64,000 nt of DNA, taken from NCBI RefSeq assembly GCF_013282155.1, contig NZ_BLWI01000012.1, forward strand, positions 1 through 64,000, in the 5' to 3' direction. Both the position numbers and the translations under genes were made by a program. This document shows, one piece after another, positions 8,962 to 17,351 of the stretch. The notes beneath the pieces were generated by a model that worked only from the letters and a program-made list of their open reading frames with translations, searched no databases and was not told the origin of the DNA. Positions within the stretch are counted from its first letter, which is position 1; each line of letters begins with the position of its first letter. This DNA is from Sulfitobacter sp. HGT1. GTDB lineage: Bacteria; Pseudomonadota; Alphaproteobacteria; Rhodobacterales; Rhodobacteraceae.

Positions 8962-9079
8962 TTGTCAGCCCCTTTTCATAAACCTTCCCCACATATCAAC
9001 CATCCACGTCGCCAAGAGCAACCCCGCCTGTTGCGCTTGGACAATCTTGCGCTTAGTTTCCCGATCTGAGGAGATAGCG

Positions 9080-9454
9080 ATGCCCGATAAACGCCTGAGC
9101 TTTAAGGAAATGTGCGCCGAGTTTGATGTAACACCGCGCACCTTGCGGTATTACGAATATATCGAATTGTTGAATCCAGAGCGCAATGGCCGCTCCCGCA
9201 GCTATGGGGCCCGCGAAATCGCGCGCATGAAATTGATCATGCGGGGGCGCAAGTTCGGCTATTCCCTCGAAGGGATCCGCCAGTGGTTGCTGATCTATGA
9301 AAAAGAGGGCACCGAAGCGCAAATGCGTGCCTGGGTCATCAGCGCGGATCGCCAGTTGCTGGAACTGGCGGAACAGCGTGCCCAGTTGAACGATGCGATG
9401 GACGAGCTTCAACGCCTGCGCGACGATACGGCTGATGCATTGAAAAACATGTAA
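9080..9454 (+). CDS. MerR-family regulator (fatty-acid/LiuR-like), copy 1
   Basis: This 124-residue protein has an N-terminal winged helix ([26 protein letters not shown], residues about 5-30), the NGRSRSYGAREIARMKLIMRGRKFGYSLEGIRQWL wing and second helix, and a C-terminal coiled coil for dimerisation. No metal-binding Cys are present, unlike metal-sensing MerR proteins. The start at 9080 follows an AGGAG. It is a paralogue of the next gene (shared [14 protein letters not shown] and LIMRG/LIIRG..FG.SLE.IRQ). Position just before a beta-oxidation operon suggests a regulator of acyl-CoA genes, as described for LiuR-type MerR proteins. This role is inferred. Confidence 0.88.
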   Translation: MPDKRLSFKEMCAEFDVTPRTLRYYEYIELLNPERNGRSRSYGAREIARMKLIMRGRKFGYSLEGIRQWLLIYEKEGTEAQMRAWVISADRQLLELAEQRAQLNDAMDELQRLRDDTADALKNM

Positions 9455-9618
9455 TCGACAAGGCCGCGTGCCAGTCGATGGATGCCACGGCAACAGTGCC
9501 TGCGGCATCTAAAACCCGTGCCCAAGGCGCCTGATCCCTGCCCCATGAACAGCGCCATTCCGCCGTTTTTCCGCATGCGGTTCCCCGTTTTCACGTCTTA
9601 CACACAAGTTTACCTAGA

Positions 9619-9664
9619 TTTACCGTACGTAAAGCTAAAAGTGACGTGACGTCTCACTACGTCA
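9619..9664. promoter_or_regulatory. Candidate MerR operator/promoter before the beta-oxidation regulator
   Basis: TTTACCGTACGTAAA (9619-9633) has TTTAC/GTAAA arms. Right after it, 9642-9664 has TGACGT...ACGTCA arms with an inner GACGTGACGTC. Further TTTACC half-sites lie just upstream. The TTTACG/TTGACG half-site style resembles what I recall for LiuR-type MerR regulators. It lies about 80 bases before the second MerR start, so autoregulation and control of the operon are plausible. Confidence 0.4.
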
Positions 9665-9745
9665 ACACAATCATCTGTTGTAAAGCGGCGCGAAAGCCCC
9701 CAACTCGATCTCAAATACCTTCTGATGCAAGAGTGGACCCAAGAG

Positions 9746-10147
9746 ATGAACACCACCACAATGACCATCCGCGAGATGTGCGACACATTTGATGTGACCC
9801 CGCGGACCCTGCGCTTTTACGAAGCAAAAGAACTGCTGTTCCCGGAACGTCAGGGCCAGAAACGCCTGTTCACCAAGCGCGACCGCGCGCGGTTGAAACT
9901 GATCATCCGCGGGAAACGCTTTGGCTTCAGTCTCGAAGAAATCCGCCAGTTGCTGGACCTGTATCACATGGGCGACCAGCAACAGACACAGCTTGCTCGT
10001 ACCTATGAAATCGCCCGCGACCGCCTTGCCGATCTGGAAGCGCAACGCGAGGAAATGGACCAGGCGATCGACGATTTGCGCAACCAGCTGAAATGGGGGG
10101 AAAAGATGATCGCCTCCATGAACAACCCGCGCAAAGCAGCAGAATAA
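9746..10147 (+). CDS. MerR-family regulator (fatty-acid/LiuR-like), copy 2
   Basis: This is a 133-residue paralogue of the preceding MerR gene: [28 protein letters not shown] forms the first helix-turn-helix, [35 protein letters not shown] the wing and second helix, and a charged coiled coil ends the protein. No sensory Cys are present. An in-frame ATG exists at 9725, but 9746 gives the family-like start. It ends 49 bases before the acyl-CoA dehydrogenase and is probably co-transcribed with it, which makes it the best candidate for the local regulator of the beta-oxidation operon. The palindromes at 9619-9664 are its likely binding region. Confidence 0.87.
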   Translation: MNTTTMTIREMCDTFDVTPRTLRFYEAKELLFPERQGQKRLFTKRDRARLKLIIRGKRFGFSLEEIRQLLDLYHMGDQQQTQLARTYEIARDRLADLEAQREEMDQAIDDLRNQLKWGEKMIASMNNPRKAAE

Positions 10148-10196
10148 ACACCTTTTTCAACAGATACGCGACCATCCGCCCAAGGGAGACATCACC

Positions 10197-11978
10197 ATGC
10201 CGAGCTACACAGCCCCCATCAAAGACATGCAATTCGTTCTGCACAATGTGCTGAATGTGACCGGGTCCACCATCCCCGGCTATGACGAACTCGAGCCCGA
10301 TTTCACCTCCGCCATTCTCGAGGAAGCAGGCAAGCTGACCTCCGAAGTTCTGGCCCCGCTGAACGCTGTTGGCGACAAGGAAGGCTGCCGTCTGGAAAAT
10401 GGCGTTATCTATACGCCAACCGGTTTCAAGGACGCCTTCGGCAAGGTCAAAGAAGGCGGCTGGCCCGGCCTGGACATGCCCGAACAATATGGCGGCCAGA
10501 ACATGCCCTATGTCATCGGCACCGCCGTGGGCGAGATGTTCTCGGCCTCCAACCAGGCGTTCACAATGTATCAGGGCCTGACCCACGGTGCTGCCTCTGC
10601 GATTTTGGCCCACGGGTCGGATGCACAAAAAGACACCTACCTGCCCAACATGGTCTCTTGCGAATGGACCGGCACCATGAACCTGACCGAACCCCATTGC
10701 GGTACCGATCTGGGCCTGATGCGCACCAAAGCGGCCCCGCAAGCAGACGGCAGCTATAAGATCACCGGTCAGAAAATCTTTATCTCGTCGGGCGACCACG
10801 ACATGGCCGACAACATCATCCACCTTGTTCTGGCCAAAATCGAAGGCGGCCCCGAAGGCATCAAAGGTGTGTCGCTGTTCATCGTGCCCAAGGTCATGGT
10901 CAACGAAGACGGCTCCCTTGGCGCGCGCAACAGCCTCTCGGTCGGCTCCATCGAAGAGAAAATGGGCATCCACGGCAACTCCACCTGCGTGATGAACTAT
11001 GACGGTGCCGTTGGCTATCTGCTGGGCGACGCACATAAAGGCATGCGCGCCATGTTCACCATGATGAACGAAGCCCGCGTTGGCGTTGGCATGCAGGGTC
11101 TGGCCCAAGCCGATGTGGCCTATCAAAACGCGCTGATCTACGCCAAGGACCGCCTGCAAGGGCGCGCCGTGACAGGTACCGAAAACCCCAATGGCCCGGC
11201 CGATCCGCTGATCGTACACCCCGATATCCGCCGCAGCCTGATGGACCAGAAATCCTTTATCGAAGGCGCGCGCGCATTCATCCTTTGGGGTGCAAACCTG
11301 ATCGACGCCGCGCACCGCTCAAATGACAAAGACGCCGACGGCCTTGTGTCGCTGATGACGCCCGTGATCAAAGGCTTCCTGACCGATGTGGGCTATGACA
11401 TGACCGTCAAGGCACAACAGGTTTACGGCGGCCACGGCTATATCGAAGAATGGGGCATGTCCCAGTTCACCCGCGATGCCCGCATTGCGATGATCTATGA
11501 AGGGGCCAACGGCGTGCAAGCGCTTGACCTCGTGGGGCGCAAACTGGCGCAAGACGGCGGCAAACACGTGATGGCGTTCTTTGACCTGCTCAAGACCTTC
11601 ATCAAGGAAAACGCCGGCCAGGATGCCGAATTCGACGCCACCTACCTCGAGCCCCTCAAGGCCGCCAGCAAGGATCTGCAAGCGGCGGGCATGTATTTCA
11701 TGCAAAACGGCATGAAAAACCCCAACAACGCCCTGGCTGGGTCGACCGACTTCATGCACATGTTCGGCCATGTTTGCCTGGGCTATATGTGGGCGAAAAT
11801 GGGTCTGGCCGCAAAGAAAGCAATTGCAGAAGGCACAGGCGATACGGCATTCTACGAGACCAAACTGGCGACCGGACGCTATTACATGGCACGTCAATTG
11901 CCCGCCACCGCGCTGCACCTGACCCGCATCCAGACCGGCGCGGATACGGTGATGGCGCTGGACGCCGCAAACTTCTAA
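10197..11978 (+). CDS. Acyl-CoA dehydrogenase, large FadE/DmdC-like type
   Basis: This 593-residue FAD enzyme introduces the alpha,beta double bond into acyl-CoA. It has the normal N-terminal, middle beta and C-terminal helical ACAD domains plus an extra C-terminal domain of about 130 residues, the architecture of DmdC (3-methylmercaptopropionyl-CoA dehydrogenase) and of many long ACADs. Visible motifs are [12 protein letters not shown] and [15 protein letters not shown] for FAD binding, [27 protein letters not shown], and the catalytic Glu at about residue 435 in IYEGANG. AAGGGAG precedes the start. It heads an operon with thiolase and a FadB-type enzyme, which favours fatty-acid beta-oxidation over DMSP use, though the family cannot be separated by sight. 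Confidence 0.9.
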   Translation: MPSYTAPIKDMQFVLHNVLNVTGSTIPGYDELEPDFTSAILEEAGKLTSEVLAPLNAVGDKEGCRLENGVIYTPTGFKDAFGKVKEGGWPGLDMPEQYGGQNMPYVIGTAVGEMFSASNQAFTMYQGLTHGAASAILAHGSDAQKDTYLPNMVSCEWTGTMNLTEPHCGTDLGLMRTKAAPQADGSYKITGQKIFISSGDHDMADNIIHLVLAKIEGGPEGIKGVSLFIVPKVMVNEDGSLGARNSLSVGSIEEKMGIHGNSTCVMNYDGAVGYLLGDAHKGMRAMFTMMNEARVGVGMQGLAQADVAYQNALIYAKDRLQGRAVTGTENPNGPADPLIVHPDIRRSLMDQKSFIEGARAFILWGANLIDAAHRSNDKDADGLVSLMTPVIKGFLTDVGYDMTVKAQQVYGGHGYIEEWGMSQFTRDARIAMIYEGANGVQALDLVGRKLAQDGGKHVMAFFDLLKTFIKENAGQDAEFDATYLEPLKAASKDLQAAGMYFMQNGMKNPNNALAGSTDFMHMFGHVCLGYMWAKMGLAAKKAIAEGTGDTAFYETKLATGRYYMARQLPATALHLTRIQTGADTVMALDAANF

Positions 11979-12028
11979 GCTGGCAGAGGTGGGGAGCCCC
12001 CCACCTCACGCTTCTCGAAAGGTTTCCG

Positions 12029-12241
12029 ATGCCCAAACGCTTCCGCCTCACCCGCCGCTTCCCCGTTGCCATGACCGAAGACGGCTACAGACGGCTCAAG
12101 AAATTTTCAGCCGAGGCTGGTTTGGACGAAGGGGAAGCGCTGTCTTTTCTATTCGAAAACTTCAACAGCGTGATGAACGAAGAAAACCTGACAGCGCGCC
12201 TGCGGCTTTTCAATGCCGAAATCGATGATCGCAAAAAATAA
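12029..12241 (+). CDS. Small conserved-looking protein in the beta-oxidation operon (70 aa)
   Basis: This 70-residue cytosolic protein begins MPKRFRLTRRFPVAMTEDGYRRLKKFSAEAGLDEGEALSF... (positions given instead of full sequence). A basic N-terminus is followed by two predicted amphipathic helices. The VAMTEDGYRRLKKFSAEAGLDEGEALSFLF pattern resembles the helix-turn-helix half of ribbon-helix-helix proteins (RLKKFAEEAGLSESEALR-like), so a small DNA-binding or antitoxin-like fold is possible. It starts 50 bases after the acyl-CoA dehydrogenase stop, with GAAAGG about 8 bases before ATG. No recognised domain. Confidence 0.7.
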   Translation: MPKRFRLTRRFPVAMTEDGYRRLKKFSAEAGLDEGEALSFLFENFNSVMNEENLTARLRLFNAEIDDRKK

Positions 12242-12267
12242 CCGGGTAAGGATGAAAGCGGCCCTTC

Positions 12268-12295
12268 GGGGAGAGTTTATTTGGCAAAATGAAAC
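12268..12295 (-). repeat. Intergenic repeat, copy R1 (minus orientation)
   Basis: Read on the minus strand it gives GTTTCATTTTGCCAAATAAAC then TCTCCCC, matching the core of the copies at 12440, 25187 and 28226. It faces copy R2 about 145 bases away, forming a large inverted pair in the gap between the 70-aa gene and the GST gene. Confidence 0.7.
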
Positions 12296-12439
12296 GGGCG
12301 GCAAGGCCCTGCCTCCCCCTTGGCCAAACCACGAAAGAGACAGGGTTTCACTTTGCACGCCGCTCAGCTCTCCAGCCTGCTGCGCATCAGTTTGATAAAA
12401 GAGAGACACTAACAAGACCTTAAAAATGAAACATTTTGA

Positions 12440-12490
12440 TTTCATTTTGCCAGATAAACTCCACGGGGGTGTGGGGGTGTGAAACCCCCA
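12440..12490 (+). repeat. Intergenic repeat, copy R2, with GC hairpin
   Basis: The core TTTCATTTTGCCAGATAAAC is followed by TCC, a G-run and the hairpin TGGGGGT / ACCCCCA (12472-12490). It has the same layout as copies R3 and R4. Confidence 0.75.
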
Positions 12491-12535
12491 CGTCGACGAG
12501 AGAAAAAGAATAGTGACCTTAGGGAGGTTCATCAC

Positions 12536-13174
12536 ATGACCATCAAATTGCATTGCTTCGGCGAAAGCGGAAACGCCTATAAAGCAGCCCTCGCGCTGGA
12601 ATTATCGGGCCTTGCCTGGGAGCCCGTCAAAGTAGACTTCTTTGGCGGCGAAACGCGCACAGCGGATTTTCGCAGCACCACAAACGTGATGGGCGAGGCC
12701 CCGGTCATGATCGACGGCGATGTTACGCTGACGCAATCCGGCGTGATCCAGGATTACATATCTGAAAAATCCGGCAAGTTCGGCGGCAAGGATTCAACGG
12801 AACGTCGCGAGATTTTGCGGTGGGTTTTGTGGGACAACCACAAGCTCAGCTCCAACGCCGGGATGACGCGATTTTTGATGAATTTTCTGCCCGAGGACAA
12901 GCAGCCAAAGGAAGTCATCGGCTTTATGCAGGGGCGTCTTGCGGCGGCTTATGCGGTGTTGAATGATCACCTGAACGGCCGCGACTGGATCGTGGGCGAC
13001 GGGATCACCAACGCCGATCTGAGCTGTTGCGGCTATCTGTATTACCCCGAGCCCTTCGGTTTTAACCGCAAGGACTGGCCCCATATCGATGCGTGGCTCA
13101 CGCGTCTGAGCGAAACACCGGGCTGGAAAGCCCCCTATGACCTGATGCCCGGCAGCCCAGCTGACCGTATTTGA
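12536..13174 (+). CDS. Glutathione S-transferase family protein
   Basis: This 212-residue cytosolic GST has an N-terminal thioredoxin-like domain (IKLHCFGESGNAYKAALALELSGLAWE, with the catalytic-region Ser and an adjacent ESGNAYK loop), GEAPVMIDGDVTLTQSGVIQDYI (glutathione gamma-Glu contact, the Pro and the Gln-Ser), and an all-helical C-terminal domain ending in IVGDGITNADLSCCGYLYY, the N-capping box of helix 6. AGGGAGG sits before the ATG at 12536. Its place inside a beta-oxidation operon suggests removal of reactive enoyl or thiol by-products, which is inference. Confidence 0.9.
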   Translation: MTIKLHCFGESGNAYKAALALELSGLAWEPVKVDFFGGETRTADFRSTTNVMGEAPVMIDGDVTLTQSGVIQDYISEKSGKFGGKDSTERREILRWVLWDNHKLSSNAGMTRFLMNFLPEDKQPKEVIGFMQGRLAAAYAVLNDHLNGRDWIVGDGITNADLSCCGYLYYPEPFGFNRKDWPHIDAWLTRLSETPGWKAPYDLMPGSPADRI

Positions 13175-13192
13175 CTGTAAGGGAGCGGCACA

Positions 13193-13387
13193 ATGTGGAA
13201 GCTGATCATTTTCGTTGTCACAGGCATGCCCACATCCGAGCTTCATGGCGTGGAAGACTTGATCTTCTTTCAGAAAGCAGAATGCGAGGCAGCAGCGTTG
13301 GAAATAGCAGCGCTCGCCCCGGAACCACAACTCAGCATCCGAACCGCCTGTATTAAAGGTTTGTTCTACACTTCGAACGGAGACTAA
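13193..13387 (+). CDS. Hypothetical 64-aa protein between GST and thiolase
   Basis: This is a 64-residue open frame beginning MWKLIIFVVTGMPTSELHGVEDLIFFQKAEC... An AAGGGAG about 8 bases upstream is a good ribosome site. It ends 2 bases before the thiolase start, which is typical of a real operon member. The WKLIIFVV...TG start and the FQKAECEAAALEIA stretch, followed by an ACIKG ending, recall small secreted or periplasmic DUFs of 60-100 residues with a spaced Cys pair, but there is no clean signal peptide. Three Cys-rich segments are absent; only two Cys occur. I do not recognise the family. Confidence 0.6.
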   Translation: MWKLIIFVVTGMPTSELHGVEDLIFFQKAECEAAALEIAALAPEPQLSIRTACIKGLFYTSNGD

Positions 13388-13389
13388 GC

Positions 13390-14601
13390 ATGACCGAAGC
13401 ATATATCTACGATGCCTTGCGCACCCCGCGCGGCAAGGGCCGCAAAGACGGCGCGCTGCACGAATTGACATCGTTGCGCCTGTCCGCGCTCACGCTGAAC
13501 GCGCTCAAGGAACGCAACAACCTTGAGGGCCACGCGGTCGAGGATGTGATCTGGGGCAACGTGACTCAGGTTATGGAACAGGGCGGCTGCCTTGCGCGCT
13601 CTGCCGTGTTGGCGTCCGATCTGGATGAACGCATTCCGGGCCTTGCGATCAACCGTTTCTGTGCCTCGGGGATGGAGGCCGTCAATCTGGCCGCCAACCA
13701 GGTCAAAGGCGGTGCGGGCATGGCCTATATCGCGGGTGGTGTCGAGATGATGGGCCGCGTGCCCATGGGCAGCGATGGGGCCGCGATTGCCGTTGATCCG
13801 ACACTGGCGATGGAAAAATACTTTGTCCCGCAGGGTATTTCGGCGGACATCATTGCCACCGAATACGGTTTTACCCGTGAAGAGGCCGACCAGCTGGCCG
13901 TCAAATCCCAGCAGCGCGCGAAAATGGCTTGGGACGAGGGCCGCTTTGCCAAATCCGTCATCGACATCAAGGACCAGAACGGTTTGTCGATCCTGAGCCA
14001 TGACGAATACATGCGCCCCCAGACCGACATGCAATCGCTTGGGTCACTGAACCCGGCGTTCCAGCAGATGGGCGAAGTCATGCCCGGTTTCGACAAGGTC
14101 GCGTTGATGAAGTACCCGCATCTTGAGAAAATCAACCACATCCACCACGCGGGCAATTCATCCGGTATCGTCGACGGTGCGGCGGCTGTGCTGATTGGCA
14201 ACAAGGAATTCGGCGAGAAATACGGCCTGAAACCCCGCGCCCGTATCCGTGCCACAGCCAAGATCGGTACCGATCCGACGATCATGCTGACCGGCCCTGT
14301 GCCCGTGACCGAGAAAATTCTGGCCGACAACGGCATGAAGATCGGCGACATCGACCTGTTCGAAGTCAACGAAGCTTTTGCCGCCGTGGTCATGCGTTTC
14401 ATGCAGGCGTTTGATGTCGACGACAGCAAGGTCAACGTCAACGGCGGGTCCATCGCGATGGGTCACCCTTTGGGTGCGACAGGTGCCATGATCATCGGCA
14501 CGCTGCTGGACGAGCTTGAGCGCTCCGACAAGGAAGTCGGCATGGCCACGCTTTGCATTGCATCCGGCATGGGTGCCGCCACAATAATCGAGCGTGTATA
14601 A
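13390..14601 (+). CDS. fadA: Acetyl-CoA C-acyltransferase (thiolase, FadA type)
   Basis: This 403-residue degradative thiolase splits 3-ketoacyl-CoA with CoA to release acetyl-CoA. The nucleophile Cys is at residue 91 in INRFCASGMEAVNLA. The C-terminal set NEAFAAVVMRFM, GGSIAMGHPLGATGAMIIG (catalytic His) and CIASGMGAAT (second Cys) is complete. It starts just after the 64-aa gene, and its TAA overlaps the next ATG in TAATG. With the FadB-type gene after the 99-aa protein it forms the usual two-protein oxidation complex, though here a small gene separates them. Confidence 0.94.
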   Translation: MTEAYIYDALRTPRGKGRKDGALHELTSLRLSALTLNALKERNNLEGHAVEDVIWGNVTQVMEQGGCLARSAVLASDLDERIPGLAINRFCASGMEAVNLAANQVKGGAGMAYIAGGVEMMGRVPMGSDGAAIAVDPTLAMEKYFVPQGISADIIATEYGFTREEADQLAVKSQQRAKMAWDEGRFAKSVIDIKDQNGLSILSHDEYMRPQTDMQSLGSLNPAFQQMGEVMPGFDKVALMKYPHLEKINHIHHAGNSSGIVDGAAAVLIGNKEFGEKYGLKPRARIRATAKIGTDPTIMLTGPVPVTEKILADNGMKIGDIDLFEVNEAFAAVVMRFMQAFDVDDSKVNVNGGSIAMGHPLGATGAMIIGTLLDELERSDKEVGMATLCIASGMGAATIIERV

Positions 14602-14900
14602 TGAGCGATCAACCACATCCCTTTCTTGCCATCGCCGAACTGGCCCCGAAAAAGGGCTTGAAGGATCTGAAGGTCAAAGTCGAACGGGGCGGTGCATATG
14701 TGCGCTTGTACCAAGATGAGCCGCCATTGTTCTTCAAGCACCGCAATGATCCAAGCGACAGTTTCGACCGCGAGAGTTTCAATAACTTCAAGCGGATCCT
14801 GCTGAGCGAGGAAGATTGCCAGGATGGCCCGAAAGCCACGATCGAATTGATCCGGTCGCTGCTTGAGAAATTCGCTGATTACACACCTCAGCGCTCCTAA
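14601..14900 (+). CDS. Hypothetical 99-aa protein between fadA and fadB-type genes
   Basis: This is a 99-residue cytosolic, charged protein: PHPFLAIAELAPKKGLKDLKVKVERGGAYVRLYQDEPPLFFKH at the N-terminus, then a helical segment DRESFNNFKRILLSEED and a tail TIELIRSLLEKFADYTPQ. No signal peptide or membrane segment. The ATG shares a base with the thiolase stop (TAATG), so translation is coupled to fadA. It ends 25 bases before fadB. No known domain is recognised. A role as an accessory of the oxidation complex is a guess from position. Confidence 0.75.
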   Translation: MSDQPHPFLAIAELAPKKGLKDLKVKVERGGAYVRLYQDEPPLFFKHRNDPSDSFDRESFNNFKRILLSEEDCQDGPKATIELIRSLLEKFADYTPQRS

Positions 14901-14925
14901 CACACTCCAATTCAGGGAGAGATAA

Positions 14926-17127
14926 ATGACCGATTTCACAATGAAGACAGACGCCGACGGCGTCGCCATCATCATCTGGGACGTCCCCGGTAAATCCATG
15001 AACGTCATGTCGATTGAAGGGTTGTCCGAACTGGACGCCATCATCGACACCGTTTTGTCCGACGACAGCATCAAGGGTGCGGTGATCACATCCGGTAAGG
15101 ACGGGTCGTTCGCGGGCGGGATGGACCTGAACCTGCTGGCCAAAATGCGCGAAGATGCGGGTGACGATCCTGCCAAGGGTCTGTTCGAGGGCACGATGCA
15201 AATGCACGCCTTGCTGCGCAAGATCGAACGCGCCGGCATGGATGCCAAGACCAACAAGGGCGGCAAGCCGATTGCCGCTGCCCTGCCCGGCACGGCGGCT
15301 GGTATCGGGCTGGAACTGCCACTGGCCACGCACCGCATTTTCGTTGCCGACAACCCCAAGGCGCGTATCGGCCTGCCCGAAATTCTGGTCGGGATTTTCC
15401 CCGGCGCTGGCGGTACGACCCGTCTGACGCGCAAGCTGGGCGCGATGGGGGCGTCGCCTTTCCTGCTTGAGGGCAAGATGGTTGCCCCGGCGGCCGCGAA
15501 ATCTGCGGGCCTGATTGACGAGGTTGTCGCCGATCCGGTCGCTGCCGCGAAAGACTGGGTACTAAACGCCAAGGATGCGGATATTTTGAAGCCTTGGGAT
15601 GCCAAAGGGTACAAGATGCCCGGCGGCACGCCTTACCACCCTGCCGGTTTCATGACCTTTGTCGGGGCCAATGCGATGGTCAACGGCAAGACCCAAGGGG
15701 CCTTCCCTGCCGCCAAGGCCTTGCTAAGTGCCGTGTATGAAGGGGCGTTGGTGCCTTTCGATACCGCCCTCAAGATCGAGGCGCGCTGGTTCACCAACAT
15801 CCTGATGAACCCGTCGTCATCTGCCATGATCCAGTCACTGTTCCTGAACAAGGAAGCGCTGGAAAAAGGTGCCGTGCGTCCCGAAGGCGTGCCAGACCAG
15901 CGCGTCAAAAAGCTGGGCGTTCTGGGCGCGGGCATGATGGGCGCGGGCATCACGCTGGTGTCGGTTCAGGCCGGTATCGAAGTCGTGCTGATCGACCAGA
16001 CGCAAGAAGCTGCGGACAAGGGCAAAGCCTATTCCGCGACCTTCTTTGACAAGGGCATTGCACGTCGCAAATCCACCGAAGAGAAAAAGCAGGCCGCGTT
16101 GAACCTGATCACCGCGACCACCGATCTGGACGCGCTGAAAGACTGCGATCTGATCATCGAAGCGGTGTTCGAAGACCCCGCCGTCAAGGCCGAGATGACC
16201 AAGAAGGTCGAAGCGGTGATCCCTGCGGATTGCATCTTTGCCTCCAACACCTCGACCCTGCCGATCACGGGCTTGGCCAAGGCATCGTCGCGCCCCGATC
16301 AGTTCATCGGCATCCACTTCTTTTCGCCCGTCGAAAAAATGCTGTTGGTCGAGATCATCAAGGGCAAGGAAACCGGCGACCGTGCGGTTGCGAAATCGCT
16401 GGATTACGTGCGCCAGATCCGCAAGACGCCGATCGTGGTCAACGACGCGCGGTTCTTCTATGCCAACCGCTGCATCATCCCTTATGCCAACGAAGGCGCG
16501 CGGATGATCACCGAAGGCGTGGCCCCGCAACTGGTCGATCACGCCGCACAATTGCTGGGTTTCCCCGTTGGGCCTGTGCAACTGACCGACGAGACATCCA
16601 TTGATCTGGGGGCCAAGATCGCCCGCGCGACCAAGGCCGCGATGGGCAATGCCTATCCTGCGTCGCAAGCGGACGATCTGATTTTCTGGATGGAGGATCT
16701 GGGTCGTCTGGGCCGCAAGGCCAATGCCGGTTTCTTTGACTATGACGAAAAAGGCAAACGTCTGGGCTATTGGAAGGGGATGCACGACAAGTTCCCGCTG
16801 GCCGAAACCCAGCCCGACCTGCGCGATGTGCAGGACCGTCTGATGTTCTCGCAGGTGCTTGAAGCTGTGCGTGCATTGGAAGAAGGCGTGCTGGAAGACA
16901 TCCGCGAAGGCGATGTGGGCGCGATCCTGGGGTGGGGCTTTGCGCCTTGGTCCGGTGGCCCGTTCAGCTGGCTTGATATCATCGGCGCACCCTATGCCGC
17001 TGAACGCTGCGACCAGTTGCAAGCAAAGTTCGGCGATCGTTTCGAATGCCCTGCCCTGTTGCGTGAAATGGCCGACAAGGGACAGACGTTCTATGGCCGC
17101 TTCGGGCCGGATGCCAAAGCCGCCTGA
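14926..17127 (+). CDS. fadB: Multifunctional enoyl-CoA hydratase / 3-hydroxyacyl-CoA dehydrogenase
   Basis: This 733-residue enzyme carries out steps two and three of beta-oxidation. The N-terminal crotonase domain has the oxyanion-hole region and both catalytic Glu: one in AGIGLELPLATHR, aligned with FadB Glu119, one in IGLPEILVGIFPGAGGT, aligned with Glu139. The dehydrogenase domain begins near residue 327 with KKLGVLGAGMMGAGI (NAD-binding GxGxxG) and includes FIGIHFFSPVEKM with the catalytic His. The C-terminal helical domain contains RCIIPYANEG and FGFAPWSGGP-like GWGFAPWSGGPFSW. Length matches FadB/FadJ. A GGGAGA motif lies before the start. The last gene of the operon; a strong terminator follows. 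Confidence 0.93.
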   Translation: MTDFTMKTDADGVAIIIWDVPGKSMNVMSIEGLSELDAIIDTVLSDDSIKGAVITSGKDGSFAGGMDLNLLAKMREDAGDDPAKGLFEGTMQMHALLRKIERAGMDAKTNKGGKPIAAALPGTAAGIGLELPLATHRIFVADNPKARIGLPEILVGIFPGAGGTTRLTRKLGAMGASPFLLEGKMVAPAAAKSAGLIDEVVADPVAAAKDWVLNAKDADILKPWDAKGYKMPGGTPYHPAGFMTFVGANAMVNGKTQGAFPAAKALLSAVYEGALVPFDTALKIEARWFTNILMNPSSSAMIQSLFLNKEALEKGAVRPEGVPDQRVKKLGVLGAGMMGAGITLVSVQAGIEVVLIDQTQEAADKGKAYSATFFDKGIARRKSTEEKKQAALNLITATTDLDALKDCDLIIEAVFEDPAVKAEMTKKVEAVIPADCIFASNTSTLPITGLAKASSRPDQFIGIHFFSPVEKMLLVEIIKGKETGDRAVAKSLDYVRQIRKTPIVVNDARFFYANRCIIPYANEGARMITEGVAPQLVDHAAQLLGFPVGPVQLTDETSIDLGAKIARATKAAMGNAYPASQADDLIFWMEDLGRLGRKANAGFFDYDEKGKRLGYWKGMHDKFPLAETQPDLRDVQDRLMFSQVLEAVRALEEGVLEDIREGDVGAILGWGFAPWSGGPFSWLDIIGAPYAAERCDQLQAKFGDRFECPALLREMADKGQTFYGRFGPDAKAA

Positions 17128-17155
17128 TCAGGCGTCACATCTTGCACACGCAAAC

Positions 17156-17177
17156 GGCCAGCAGGAAACTGCTGGCC
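17156..17177 (+). terminator. Intrinsic terminator after the beta-oxidation operon
   Basis: A perfect 9-bp stem GGCCAGCAG / CTGCTGGCC closes a GAAA tetraloop 28 bases after the fadB stop, followed by GATTTCTGTTT. Confidence 0.85.
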
Positions 17178-17252
17178 GATTTCTGTTTGACCCGTTGAAT
17201 GACATGCCGGACCTGCACAGGTCGCTTTGGCGGCAGCGGGTTCTTCAAACGC

Positions 17253-17279
17253 AAAAAAGGGGCTGCACCGGGCAGTCCC
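17253..17279 (-). terminator. Intrinsic terminator after the Hint-domain gene
   Basis: On the minus strand GGGACTGC pairs with GCAGCCCC (one mismatch) and is followed by six T. It lies about 75 bases past the Hint-gene stop and faces the beta-oxidation terminator. Confidence 0.6.
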
Positions 17280-17351
17280 ATTTTCATTCCGGCCGTCGAA
17301 ATCTTTCGCGTTCTGTCATGTTCCGATAGACGCGGGATTACAGGCGCGGGA

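Noticed and set aside
9927..11315. 462-residue minus-strand frame opposite the second MerR and the acyl-CoA dehydrogenase
   Set aside because: Antisense to two well-supported genes, no domain visible.
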